From JACRCG01 sp964524835 (GTDB lineage: Bacteria; Desulfobacterota; Desulfuromonadia; Geobacterales; Pseudopelobacteraceae), in assembly GCA_964524835.1 (NCBI GenBank), contig CAZGEG010000019.1:1-64000 (forward strand): DNA of 64,000 nucleotides, in the 5' to 3' direction. The notes beneath the pieces were generated by a model that was given only the letters and a program-made list of their open reading frames with translations, was not told the DNA's origin and made no database searches. This document shows, piece after piece, positions 1-8,428 of this stretch. Numbering within the stretch: position 1 is the stretch's first letter; every line of letters begins with the position of its first letter. Both the position numbers and the translations under genes were made by a program.

Positions 1-118
1 TGTGTTACAAATGGTATGAATTAATTTATTTAAGTAGTCGTCACGGAGTCAGGATGAAATAACAGTTGTTGCTGTTTTCATCTCTGAGGCTGGCCAAGAG
101 ACAGCTGAATCTTATCTT

Positions 119-667
119 TTGCATGAAAAAATTGACAACTATAAAGAAGCACTTAGCTATAACGAACATTGCAACGCTCTTGGCTATGACCCAATTCCTG
201 AAGTCGAACTTGCCGAAATTTCACAAGAAAAAAGCTTATTAGTAGAAAAATATGGCGATGGTTATTTCAGTGCAAATGGCTGGGCTGTCAATGCCTTAGG
301 GAAAAAGAAAATTGATTTCATAGACATTGAAAAGTCCGTGAAACTAGATCATTACAGGCCGTATTATAAAATGGCCTGCCATAATGTGCACGCCGGTTCC
401 AAAGGCATTAAATTTCGTTTAGGGCTTGCATTTGATACGGATGATATTTTACTTGCCGGGCCAAGCAATGTCGGCTTGTTTGATCCGGGTGTTGGAGTGG
501 CGAGATCATTAAATCAGTTAACTGCCCAATTAATGACATACGATCCAACTTTTGACTCGCTGGTCAAAGCAAAGGTGTTGAATGAATTTCGCTTCGACGT
601 GGAACACCAATTCTGGAAGGCTGATCAGAAATTACAAGATGAGATTTTTCAAGAGCAGCATGAATAA
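119..667 (+). CDS. DUF5677-like protein, possibly 5'-damaged
   Basis: This 182-residue reading frame resembles the C-terminal half of DUF5677-type proteins, with a conserved-looking HYRPYYKMACHNVHAG stretch near residue 78. The only start codon in frame is a TTG at 119, without a convincing ribosome binding site. The frame itself is open back to 38 and reads EITVVAVFISEAGQETAESY, which looks like real protein. The neighbouring frame from position 3 reads CYKWYELIYLSSRHG before a stop at 58-60. A frameshift near 40-55 would join the two, so the gene may be broken or the true start may lie left of the window. The family call is from memory and tentative; function is unknown. Confidence 0.5.
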   Translation: MHEKIDNYKEALSYNEHCNALGYDPIPEVELAEISQEKSLLVEKYGDGYFSANGWAVNALGKKKIDFIDIEKSVKLDHYRPYYKMACHNVHAGSKGIKFRLGLAFDTDDILLAGPSNVGLFDPGVGVARSLNQLTAQLMTYDPTFDSLVKAKVLNEFRFDVEHQFWKADQKLQDEIFQEQHE

Positions 668-796
668 ATAACGAAATATGAGAGTGCGAAGATGCCAACA
701 AGGGCTTACGACCTGCCCAAAAAGCCGGCAGATCAAAGCCATGCCCGTTGAACAAAACCTTGAATACTAAAAAAATCAGATTGAAGAGGTGTAGCA

Positions 797-1978
797 ATGT
801 ATCAGATCGATATATCAAAGAATCGAATCATACGACTTCAGGAAAAAAAATTTACTGATCTAAAAATTAGTGAAAGAGGACATCTGCAGGAGTGGTTGGC
901 CAATGAACCTATGGCCCTTGGCGAGGAATTATTAATTATCCAGAAAGAGTTTGACGGCTTCGACGACACCAAGGAGAGGCTTGACCTACTAGCGCTGGAC
1001 AAGGACGGTAACCTCGTAATCATTGAAAACAAACTGGATGACTCCGGGCGCGATGTTGTCTGGCAGGCGTTAAAGTATGCCTCCTACTGTTCCACCCTCA
1101 AAAAAGAACAGATCGTCGAAATTTTTCAGAAGTATCTCAATAAATATTGTAGTGGTGAGAATGCGCAAGCACTGATCTGTGAATTTCTGAAAGAACCCGA
1201 TATTGGTGAAGTAGTGATCAATGGTGGTAACCAGCAGCGACTGATGTTTGTTGCAGCACATTTCCGTAAAGAGGTTACCTCTACCGTACTCTGGCTGTTA
1301 AGTCATAATATTCGACTACAATGCTTCAAAGTTACCCCTTACGCTATGGGTGACAGCCTGTTCCTGAATCTGGAGCAAATTATCCCGACACCGGAAGCAG
1401 CTGAATATATGATCGGCATCTCCCAGAAAGAGGCAGAGGTTAAGACGACCGAAAAGGAGGCAAAAGACCGGCACCGGATTCGGCAGGAGTTTTGGGGCAA
1501 AGCACTGGAGGCACTTCGGTCAAGCAAGACTGATCTGTTCAACAACATCAGCCCAAGCAAAGATCACTGGCTTTCTGCGGGGTCGGGAGTCAGCTATTGT
1601 CCGTATAACCTGATATTCGGGAATAAGATCATTCGCGTAGAGATGCAGATTTCTCTGGGCACCCAAACTGACAACAAATACATTTTCGATCAACTGTTCG
1701 CACAGAAAGACAAAATTGAGGCAACCTTCGGTGATAAACTTTCATGGGAACGGCTGAATGATAAAATATCCAGTTACATCAGATACGGATTGGCTGTAGA
1801 TGGTGATGATCGTGAAAAATGGCCGGAGATGATTGATTGGCTGATAAATCACGTCATTAAAATGGAGACAGCCTTTAAAGCACCATTGACTGAAGTTGCG
1901 CAAGCTTTCAAAAAGTCCGGGATTAATTCGGGATTGGAAGTGAATGGGGAAAACACTGAAATGACAGGTCTCAATTGA
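797..1978 (+). CDS. DUF4268 protein with PD-(D/E)XK nuclease-like N-terminus
   Basis: The 393-residue product has a restriction-nuclease-like core around residues 60-95: ERLDLLALD, then LVIIENKLD, giving the spaced D and E-x-K of a PD-(D/E)XK fold, followed by QALKYASY. A charged linker (residues 205-230) leads to a DUF4268 domain (about 230-370). Proteins of this build usually sit in variable genome regions beside toxin-antitoxin or restriction genes, which fits here. The start is an ATG preceded by GAAGAGG. Nuclease activity is inferred from the motif only; substrate is unknown. Base composition is AT-richer than the core genes downstream. Confidence 0.75.
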   Translation: MYQIDISKNRIIRLQEKKFTDLKISERGHLQEWLANEPMALGEELLIIQKEFDGFDDTKERLDLLALDKDGNLVIIENKLDDSGRDVVWQALKYASYCSTLKKEQIVEIFQKYLNKYCSGENAQALICEFLKEPDIGEVVINGGNQQRLMFVAAHFRKEVTSTVLWLLSHNIRLQCFKVTPYAMGDSLFLNLEQIIPTPEAAEYMIGISQKEAEVKTTEKEAKDRHRIRQEFWGKALEALRSSKTDLFNNISPSKDHWLSAGSGVSYCPYNLIFGNKIIRVEMQISLGTQTDNKYIFDQLFAQKDKIEATFGDKLSWERLNDKISSYIRYGLAVDGDDREKWPEMIDWLINHVIKMETAFKAPLTEVAQAFKKSGINSGLEVNGENTEMTGLN

Positions 1979-2032
1979 CTACAATTTCAAGAATGTATAA
2001 ACTTATTAATCAAAGACAAAGGAGAATAGCAT

Positions 2033-2299
2033 ATGCCTATAATCTCAATGTTTTACGGGATCATTATCCGCATGTATCTTATCGACAACAAGAACCACAA
2101 CCTGCCGCACTTTCACGCTAAATACGCTGAATATGAAGTTTCTATCAGCATTGAAGATGGTGAAGTTTTAGCCGGAGAATTACCTCGTAAGCAGTTGCGA
2201 CTGGTGCAGGCTTGGATAGAGCTACACAGAGATGAGTTACAAGCCGATTGGGAACTGGCTGTTGCTGGCGAGACCCCATACAAAATCACCCCACTGTGA
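2033..2299 (+). CDS. DUF4160 domain protein
   Basis: An 88-residue protein with the DUF4160 signature: PIISMFYGIIIRMY at the start, then NHNLPHFHAKYAEYE, and a C-terminal helix rich in acidic residues and tryptophan. An AAGGAGAA ribosome binding site lies shortly before the ATG. The next gene, a DUF2442 protein, starts only 7 bases after the stop, so the two are cotranscribed. DUF4160-DUF2442 pairs are widespread in bacteria and are often thought of as toxin-antitoxin-like, but I know of no firm biochemical function. Family call is confident, role is not. Confidence 0.8.
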   Translation: MPIISMFYGIIIRMYLIDNKNHNLPHFHAKYAEYEVSISIEDGEVLAGELPRKQLRLVQAWIELHRDELQADWELAVAGETPYKITPL

Positions 2300-2306
2300 G
2301 GTCGCT

Positions 2307-2555
2307 ATGTACTGGGACGTGAAAGCTGTTAAACCAATGTCCGACTATCGTATCTATGTTGAAGTTGAGGATGGGCGTAAAGGCATATTTGACCTCAAAC
2401 CATATCTGGATCGTGGCGTTTTTCGCGAGCTAAAAGACATACACTACTTCAATCGTGTCGGAATCCTATTTGGCGCTGTAACGTGGCCAAACGAACAGGA
2501 CATTGCGCCTGAAACCCTCCTTGCTGAAATGCTCCCTCTTGGCCCGGATAATTGA
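2307..2555 (+). CDS. DUF2442 domain protein
   Basis: An 82-residue protein starting MYWDVKAVKP. It has the typical DUF2442 order: a strand-rich N-terminus, KGIFDLKPYLDRGVFRELKD in the middle, and VTWPNEQDIAPETLL near the end. The open frame extends upstream to 2232, but that part is read inside the DUF4160 gene, and the ATG at 2307 follows a GAGG sequence at the right distance. It forms a two-gene unit with the preceding DUF4160 gene. DUF2442 proteins are small, often paired with DUF4160; activity is not established. Confidence 0.8.
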   Translation: MYWDVKAVKPMSDYRIYVEVEDGRKGIFDLKPYLDRGVFRELKDIHYFNRVGILFGAVTWPNEQDIAPETLLAEMLPLGPDN

Positions 2556-2598
2556 CAATATCGAACCCCAAACGCTGAACACAGAATTTTCAACTAAC

Positions 2599-2643
2599 GG
2601 CAGCACCGGTCGGCGGGAAAAAAGCTCACGCCGCCGGTGTGCC
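2599..2643. terminator. Strong imperfect hairpin downstream of DUF2442 gene
   Basis: The arms 2599-2615 and 2629-2643 pair along 15 positions, with two single-base bulges (G2603 and T2610) on the same strand, around an A-rich loop. It lies 44 bases after the DUF2442 stop and could end that transcript, although no T-run follows. The rest of 2556-2795 shows no gene I can support. Confidence 0.45.
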
Positions 2644-2795
2644 TTTCCACGTTTTAAGGAACACCATTGGGTTCTTGAAACATAAGAAACTGACTTTTCA
2701 AAACCCCTTGACGGTTTCGAGTTGTCACGCGACTCATATATTTACCACGAAGAAAATGCAGAATTTAAAAGCACAAATAACACCTGAACTACTAC

Positions 2796-2821
2796 TTGAC
2801 GTTTAACGCATAGCGTTATAC
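2796..2821 (+). promoter_or_regulatory. Probable higBA promoter and operator
   Basis: A TTGACG hexamer at 2796-2801 is followed by the perfect interrupted palindrome TAACGC-ATA-GCGTTA at 2804-2818, which runs into a TTATAC -10-like sequence at 2816-2821. The palindrome sits between the promoter elements, 13 bases before the higB ATG. This is where a HigA antitoxin would bind to shut off its own operon. The -35/-10 spacing is short (14 bases), so the exact -10 is uncertain. Confidence 0.6.
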
Positions 2822-2830
2822 CATCCAGCA

Positions 2831-3109
2831 ATGATCAAAACATTCCATTGCAAGAACACCCAAGCATTATTTGATGGAGAGTGCCCTCGCCGGTTTAAGG
2901 CGTTTGCCAAAGTAGCTGAGCGTAAGTTACAAATGTTGGATGATGCATATTCCATAGAGGATATTCGCGTTCCGCCCGGCAATAGGCTGGAAGCTTTACA
3001 CGGAGACCGCAAAGGGCAATGGAGTATCCGTATCAATGATCAGTGGCGTTTGTGTTTCCGTTTAGAAAACGGTAATGCCTTTGATGTAGAGATAGTGGAT
3101 TACCACTGA
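2831..3109 (+). CDS. higB: HigB-type toxin of a RelE-superfamily toxin-antitoxin pair
   Basis: A 92-residue protein with the HigB (plasmid maintenance killer) layout: MIKTFHCK start, the RVPPGNRLEALHGDRKGQWSIR block, then INDQWRLCFR and a final DVEIVDYH. Members are ribosome-dependent mRNA endonucleases that halt translation when the antitoxin is lost. The antitoxin gene follows 10 bases later, giving the toxin-first order usual for HigBA. Expression is probably repressed through the palindrome just upstream. Length matches the family and no key region looks lost, so it is likely intact. Confidence 0.9.
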   Translation: MIKTFHCKNTQALFDGECPRRFKAFAKVAERKLQMLDDAYSIEDIRVPPGNRLEALHGDRKGQWSIRINDQWRLCFRLENGNAFDVEIVDYH

Positions 3110-3119
3110 GGAGACAGCT

Positions 3120-3425
3120 ATGAACCCGAATAATAAGATGCGCCCCATTCACCCTGGCGAAGTACTACGCGAAGAATTTATAATCCCGCTCGGCATGAGC
3201 GCCCACGCACTGGCTTTGGAACTTAAGGTTCCGGCGCCACGTATTAATGATATTGTGCGAGAGCGTCGCGCAATAACACCTGACACTGCTCTCAGGCTTG
3301 CGCGTTACCTTGGGACTACTCCGCAATTCTGGATGAATCTGCAAATCAGTTATGACTTGAAATTTGCTGAGATTAAAGTCGGTTCGAAGATCGCCGCTGA
3401 GGTGCATATGCGACTTGCAGCCTGA
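3120..3425 (+). CDS. higA: HigA-type antitoxin, HTH regulator
   Basis: A 101-residue helix-turn-helix protein of the HigA addiction-module family. It shows RPIHPGEVLREEFI, then the helix-turn-helix LALELKVPAPRINDIVRERR (about residues 30-49), AITPDTALRLARYLGTTPQFWMNLQ and a short tail. HigA proteins neutralise HigB and bind the operator of their own operon; the candidate site is the palindrome at 2804-2818. A GAGGAGA ribosome binding site precedes the ATG. The gene ends the HigBA unit; the next gene on this strand begins 226 bases later and is unrelated in function. Confidence 0.92.
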   Translation: MNPNNKMRPIHPGEVLREEFIIPLGMSAHALALELKVPAPRINDIVRERRAITPDTALRLARYLGTTPQFWMNLQISYDLKFAEIKVGSKIAAEVHMRLAA

Positions 3426-3542
3426 AACAGAGCCGAAATCCTTTAGAATCAACAGGGTCGTGTATCAACATCTTATCTATTGTCGTGTTGGCGGCGACCC
3501 TGGTCTTTTATCATCGAGAAACCGGCTTAACAAGGAAGGTGG

Positions 3543-3571
3543 TCAGTCGGTGACAAATTGTAACCGACTGA
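3543..3571. promoter_or_regulatory. 29-base near-perfect palindrome upstream of glgP
   Basis: TCAGTCGGTGACAA and TTGTAACCGACTGA mirror each other around A3557 with one mismatched pair. It ends 80 bases before the phosphorylase start codon and may be an operator or a transcript hairpin. A second stem, CAGGGTCG/CGACCCTG at 3453-3460 and 3495-3502, lies further upstream with a long loop. Confidence 0.45.
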
Positions 3572-3651
3572 AATTGCCTGCCACCCGTCACATCAGCACG
3601 CTCTAAGAACGTAAAGTAGAACGTCGAGTTAGAGCCAGAGAGGTTATCGCT

Positions 3652-6216
3652 ATGGACTTCACGAGAATGCTGCACAAATTCACTGTCGTTCCCTCCCTGA
3701 CCGACGAATTGATCGCGCTGCAGCGGGTGGCATACAACCTCTGGTGGAGTTGGGAGCCGGATGCGACCAACCTCTTCCGCCGGCTGGATCCTGACCTCTG
3801 GAAATCCACCCGCCACAATCCGGTCGAAATGCTCGGCATCCTGCAGCAGACCACGCTGGAGGGGCTCAAGAGCGATGAAGGCTTCATGGCGCACCTCAAG
3901 CTGGTGGATGAGAAACTGAACGACTATCTCCAGGCAAAAACCTGGTTCCAGAAAACGTGCAACGGCGCTTCGAAGATGAAGATCGCCTATTTTTCGATGG
4001 AGTACGGCCTGCATGAATCGCTGCCGGTCTATTCCGGCGGCCTCGGCATTCTGGCCGGCGACCATCTCAAATCTGCTTCCGACCTGGGGCTGCCGCTGGT
4101 GGGGGTCGGCCTGCTCTACCGGCAGGGGTATTTCCGCCAGTACCTCAATAACGAGGGGTGGCAGCAGGAATATTATCCCGAAAACGACTTTTACAACCTG
4201 CCGCTGACCCTTGAGCGCGACGAGAACGGCGTGCCGCTCTCATTTGAACTGGAGTTCGGGCCGCGCCGGTTCAAGGTGCATATCTGGCGGGTCCAGGTCG
4301 GCCGGGTGCCGCTCTATCTGCTGGATACCAACCTGGAGGAGAACAGCCCCGAAGACCGCCTGATCACGGCCCAGCTCTATTTCGGCGACAAAGAGATGCG
4401 CATGATCCAGGAAATTCTCCTCGGCATCGGCGGCATTCGCGCCCTGCGCCTCCTCGGCATCATCCCGAATGTCTGCCACATGAATGAGGGGCATGCCGCT
4501 TTCCTGGCGCTGGAGCGCATCCGCCTGCTGATGGAAAAGCGGGGAATCCGCTTCTGCGAGGCCCGCGAGATCGTCACCGCCGGCAATATATTTACGACCC
4601 ATACCCCGGTCGAGGCCGGCATCGACCACTTTGCCCCGGAACTGCTGGACAAGTTCTTTACCGGTTATTTTAAACTGCTCGGGATCGGCCATGATGAATT
4701 TATCGGCCTGGGGCGCCAGAATCCGAAGAACCGGCAGGAATCTTTCTGCATGGCGGTGCTGGCGCTCAAGCTGGCCGGTCACGCCAACGGCGTCAGCCAG
4801 CTGCACGGCGAGGTATCCCGCCGGATGTGGAAAAATCTCTGGCCGGAACTGCCGGATGAACAGCTGCCGCTCTCTTCGATCACCAACGGCGTCCATACCC
4901 GCACCTGGATGTCGAACCATATGGCCAGCCTGCTGATACGCTATCTGGGGACCCGCTGGCTGGAGGACCCGACCGACCATAGCGTCTGGCGCCGGATTGC
5001 CAGGATTCCGGATGCCGAGCTGTGGCGTGCCCGGTTGAGCTGCCGCGAGAGGCTGGTCGACTTTGCCCGCAAGCGTCTCAAGGAGCAGCTGATCAAGGTC
5101 GGCGCCACGACGAAGGAGATTACCACGGCCGAGGAGGTCCTCGATCCCGAGGCGCTGACGATCGGCTTTGCCCGCCGTTTTGCGACCTATAAGCGCGGCA
5201 CCCTGCTGCTGCGCGACCTGGATCGCCTGGCACGCATCGTCAATAACCCGGCGATGCCGGTACAGTTCATCTTTGCCGGCAAGGCGCATCCGCAGGATCA
5301 GGAGGGGAAAGAGCTGATTCGCCAGATCGTGCAGGCGGCCCATCAGGAACGGTTCCGCCACCGGATCGTCTTTGTCGAGGATTACGATATGGAGGTTGCC
5401 CGTCACCTCGTGCAGGGGGTCGATGTCTGGCTCAATACCCCGCTGCGGCCGATGGAGGCCAGCGGCACCAGCGGCATGAAGGTCGCCTTCAACGGCGGCC
5501 TCAACCTGAGCGTTCTGGACGGCTGGTGGTGTGAAGGGTACCAGGGGAACAACGGCTGGGCGATCGGCAAGGGGGAGGTCTACGATGACCTCGAATACCA
5601 GAATCAGGTTGAAGGGGGGGCGCTTTACGACCTGCTGGAAAAGGAGGTCATCCCCCATTTCTACGATCAGGGGAGCGACGGCGTTCCGCGCTCGTGGATC
5701 GCCACGATGAAAGCCTCCATGCAGAGTCTCTGCCCGGTTTTTTCCACCGACCGGATGGTGCAGGAGTACACGGGGCACTCCTATACCCCGTCGTATACGC
5801 AGTGGAAGCGACTGGTAACGGACGATCTGGCGCTGGCGCTTGATCTGGCCCGCTGGAAAGAGGGGCTGTTCAAGATCTGGCCGCAGATCCGCATCGAGCT
5901 GGCCGAGGCGCAGGCGGCAGATGCCGTTGCAGTCGGGAGCCTGGTTCCCGTTTCCGCCCGGATAGCGCTGGGCGATGTACCGGTCGGGCACGTATCGGTG
6001 GAGGGATATTTCGGGGTGCTGGATTCGACCGGCAATATTCAGGGAGGGGAAACCGTCATCCTGGAGATGACGAGCGATCTCGGAGGGGGTGTCTATCAAT
6101 ACGGTGGAATGTTTGAATGCCGTTTCTGCGGCCGTCACGGCTTCATGCTGAGGATTATACCTCACCACCCGATTCTCGGCACCATTTATGAGCCCGGTTA
6201 CCTGATCTGGGGATAG
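3652..6216 (+). CDS. glgP: Alpha-glucan (glycogen) phosphorylase, DUF3417-containing
   Basis: This 854-residue GT35 enzyme releases glucose-1-phosphate from glycogen or maltodextrins in the cytoplasm. An N-terminal DUF3417 segment (VAYNLWWSWEPDATNLFRRL, about residues 25-44) precedes the phosphorylase core, where IAYFSMEYGLHESLPVYSGG marks the catalytic N-lobe. EASGTSGMKVAFNGG holds Lys610, the expected pyridoxal-phosphate lysine. This length and layout fit the TIGR02094 subgroup rather than the E. coli GlgP/MalP type. A GAGAGG motif precedes the ATG. The FliK-like gene starts 2 bases after the stop, so they are probably cotranscribed; the phosphohexomutase three genes on would convert its product. 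Confidence 0.93.
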   Translation: MDFTRMLHKFTVVPSLTDELIALQRVAYNLWWSWEPDATNLFRRLDPDLWKSTRHNPVEMLGILQQTTLEGLKSDEGFMAHLKLVDEKLNDYLQAKTWFQKTCNGASKMKIAYFSMEYGLHESLPVYSGGLGILAGDHLKSASDLGLPLVGVGLLYRQGYFRQYLNNEGWQQEYYPENDFYNLPLTLERDENGVPLSFELEFGPRRFKVHIWRVQVGRVPLYLLDTNLEENSPEDRLITAQLYFGDKEMRMIQEILLGIGGIRALRLLGIIPNVCHMNEGHAAFLALERIRLLMEKRGIRFCEAREIVTAGNIFTTHTPVEAGIDHFAPELLDKFFTGYFKLLGIGHDEFIGLGRQNPKNRQESFCMAVLALKLAGHANGVSQLHGEVSRRMWKNLWPELPDEQLPLSSITNGVHTRTWMSNHMASLLIRYLGTRWLEDPTDHSVWRRIARIPDAELWRARLSCRERLVDFARKRLKEQLIKVGATTKEITTAEEVLDPEALTIGFARRFATYKRGTLLLRDLDRLARIVNNPAMPVQFIFAGKAHPQDQEGKELIRQIVQAAHQERFRHRIVFVEDYDMEVARHLVQGVDVWLNTPLRPMEASGTSGMKVAFNGGLNLSVLDGWWCEGYQGNNGWAIGKGEVYDDLEYQNQVEGGALYDLLEKEVIPHFYDQGSDGVPRSWIATMKASMQSLCPVFSTDRMVQEYTGHSYTPSYTQWKRLVTDDLALALDLARWKEGLFKIWPQIRIELAEAQAADAVAVGSLVPVSARIALGDVPVGHVSVEGYFGVLDSTGNIQGGETVILEMTSDLGGGVYQYGGMFECRFCGRHGFMLRIIPHHPILGTIYEPGYLIWG

Positions 6217-6217
6217 T

Positions 6218-8428
6218 ATGGCTCTGACAGCGGACATCCGGCAGCAGGTTTTCGACCTGCTTTCGCGCGCCTCCAACATCTCCTTTGTCACCGCGGAGGT
6301 GGAGTCGGGAGTTGGAATGCAGCTGGTCCCCGGCCAGCCGGTCAGCGCCGAGGTGCTGCTGACGCTCCCGGGCAACCGTGCCCAGGTAAGGGTCGGGGCC
6401 GAGCGATTCAACCTCGATCTTCCGATGGCGGTCCGGGTCGGGCAGACCCTGGAGATGACCTTTGTCTCCGCCGCACCCCGTGCGACGTTCGCCATAGCCC
6501 GCCAGGCGGGGGCCGCCCCTCCGGTGAGCCTCTCCGATGCCTCCCGGCTGCTGAGCCTGCTGCTATCAACCGAACAGATGGCCGATCCCCAGCTCCGTTC
6601 GTCACTGCAGAGCATCGGCGAGATGATGCGCCGCTCATCTGGTGAAACCGCCGTACTTGCGAGCCTGCTGGATGAAGTCCTGATATACCGTTCCGGGGGG
6701 GACACGCCGTCTCCACCGTCGGCCCGCGACACGCTGAAAGATCCCGGAACGGGCCGACCGACTCCGGAGCGGGCGCGGCTGGCAACGTTCGAAACACATG
6801 CCTCCCAGCTGCTCAGGAACATCGCCCGGAATTCACGTTATACCCTGATCGAGGCGGCGGGTCCGCCGCTGACGCCGCTGCCGCTCCTGCCGGGTGAGGA
6901 GGTCAATGCGACCGTTGTCGGCACCCTGCCGGGAGGAAGAGCCTTCGTCCAGATAGCCGGGACGTCGGTGGAGCTGACGCTAGCCCGGAGGGTCATGCCG
7001 GGCGAAATCCTGCGCCTGACCTACCTGTCGGCGGACCCGAAGCCCACCTTTGCCCTCCCGCGCACAGCCCCGGATGTCACCCCCCCGCTGCTGAGCGAAG
7101 CGGGGCGCTGGCTGAGCGTGCTGGAGCACAGCGAAGGGGGCGTATCCCGCCAGCAGGCATATGTTCTGGAGCGGCTGAACACCGTACTCAAGAGTCTCCC
7201 CCCCGATTCGCCCGCCTTCAGTGTCATATCCGAAGAGGTGAGGACCTATCAGAGAAGCACCCCGCCGCCCCCTTCATCCGAACTCCCTGCTGCCGTTTTT
7301 ACGGGGGGACCGCCGCCGAGACCGGCCGCGGCCGGAAACGGACTTGTGCTGAATGACGACATGGCCAGACTCCTGCAGGCCGTGATCAAGGGAAATAGTC
7401 TGGCACTGCTTGAATCGTTAAGCCAGCAGGCTCCGGCCGGTTCTTTCCTTCCGGGACAGCAACTCAAGGGAGAGGTGCTGGCGGCGCTGGGAGGGGGGCG
7501 CTTTGCCGTCCTTGTGGCAGGCCAGGCCCTGGAGTTCGTCATGCCGAAGGGGGTCGGCCGCGGCGACCTGATCAACCTGTTTTTCATAACCGACGAACCG
7601 CAGCAGACATTCCTGATGGCCCGTTTCGGCCGGCCGGGCGATTCACACGTCAGTGCCACCGGCCGCTGGCTGGGCGGCTTTCTGGGTGAAGCATCCGGCC
7701 AGGTGTCGGCTCAGGCAACCTTAAGTATCCTGCGGACACTGCTGGCCGAACCGACTACCGATGCCGCGCTGCTCGGCCGGACCCTGCAACAGGGCCTTCG
7801 CGAGAGCGGCCTGTTTTACGAGTCCCATCTGTCCCGCTGGTTCGGAGGAGAGTACCCTCTGGAAGAGATCCTCCGGGAGCCGCAGGGGCGCCTGTCTCCG
7901 CGCCTGCCGCAGTCCGGTGAACAGCCGGGTATACAGCTTGGCGCACAGCTCGATACACCTGCTGATGAACTTCTCCGGGCCGGTGTCCGGACCGGCTCGA
8001 CTGAAGTTCTGGAGTCGCTCTTTAAAAAGGCAGGTGCCGGCGCCTCGCATGAAGGGATTGCCGACCAGCGCACCCTGCCGATAGTGGGTGAGCAGCTCTC
8101 CACATTGCAGAGCGGGCAGCTGCTGTTCCGGGGTGATCTTTTTCCCGGCCGGCCCCTGGAATGGACCGTTGCCGAGCGGGAAGCGGGGCGCAACCGGTCC
8201 GGCGGTCGCGAGCGGAACTGGGAGACGCGCGTAACGGTCACCCTGCCGCATCTGGGGCCGGTCACGGCGCTGCTGACACTGGATGGCACCGCCATTACCG
8301 TTAAAGTCCGCGCCGAGAAGTGTGAGACCGTCCCGCTTCTGGAAGCGGGCAGGGCGAGGCTGACAGAACAACTGGAAGGCGCAGGACTTGACCCGGCAGA
8401 GATGAGCATGAGCCATGAAGCCGCGTGA
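6218..8428 (+). CDS. FliK-like protein with repeated N-terminal modules
   Basis: The 736-residue product has three related modules: PGQPVSAEVL...LEMTFVSAAPRATFAI (about 32-91), PGEEVNATVV...LRLTYLSADPKPTFAL (about 225-285) and PGQQLKGEVL...INLFFITDEPQQTFLM (about 409-470). A Pro/Ala-rich linker and a C-terminal Flg_hook-like domain follow (RVTVTLPHLGPVTALLTLDG and onward). It overlaps the next gene, which encodes an FlhB C-terminal domain. This FliK-like/FlhB-like pairing parallels the YlqG-YlqH pair of Bacillus subtilis. A true FliK is encoded separately at 21875, so this is a paralogue of unknown role, perhaps in export switching. Confidence 0.7.
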   Translation: MALTADIRQQVFDLLSRASNISFVTAEVESGVGMQLVPGQPVSAEVLLTLPGNRAQVRVGAERFNLDLPMAVRVGQTLEMTFVSAAPRATFAIARQAGAAPPVSLSDASRLLSLLLSTEQMADPQLRSSLQSIGEMMRRSSGETAVLASLLDEVLIYRSGGDTPSPPSARDTLKDPGTGRPTPERARLATFETHASQLLRNIARNSRYTLIEAAGPPLTPLPLLPGEEVNATVVGTLPGGRAFVQIAGTSVELTLARRVMPGEILRLTYLSADPKPTFALPRTAPDVTPPLLSEAGRWLSVLEHSEGGVSRQQAYVLERLNTVLKSLPPDSPAFSVISEEVRTYQRSTPPPPSSELPAAVFTGGPPPRPAAAGNGLVLNDDMARLLQAVIKGNSLALLESLSQQAPAGSFLPGQQLKGEVLAALGGGRFAVLVAGQALEFVMPKGVGRGDLINLFFITDEPQQTFLMARFGRPGDSHVSATGRWLGGFLGEASGQVSAQATLSILRTLLAEPTTDAALLGRTLQQGLRESGLFYESHLSRWFGGEYPLEEILREPQGRLSPRLPQSGEQPGIQLGAQLDTPADELLRAGVRTGSTEVLESLFKKAGAGASHEGIADQRTLPIVGEQLSTLQSGQLLFRGDLFPGRPLEWTVAEREAGRNRSGGRERNWETRVTVTLPHLGPVTALLTLDGTAITVKVRAEKCETVPLLEAGRARLTEQLEGAGLDPAEMSMSHEAA

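Noticed and set aside
668..796. attC-like imperfect hairpin with a GTTGAAC end
   Set aside because: Only short stems pair (GGGC, CTGCC), the opposite box does not match RYYYAAC, and no integrase gene is seen.
4240..6822. 860-codon open frame on the minus strand opposite glgP
   Set aside because: It lies antisense to a well-matched phosphorylase, its translation is low-complexity and unlike any family, and long antisense frames are common in GC-rich codon-biased genes.
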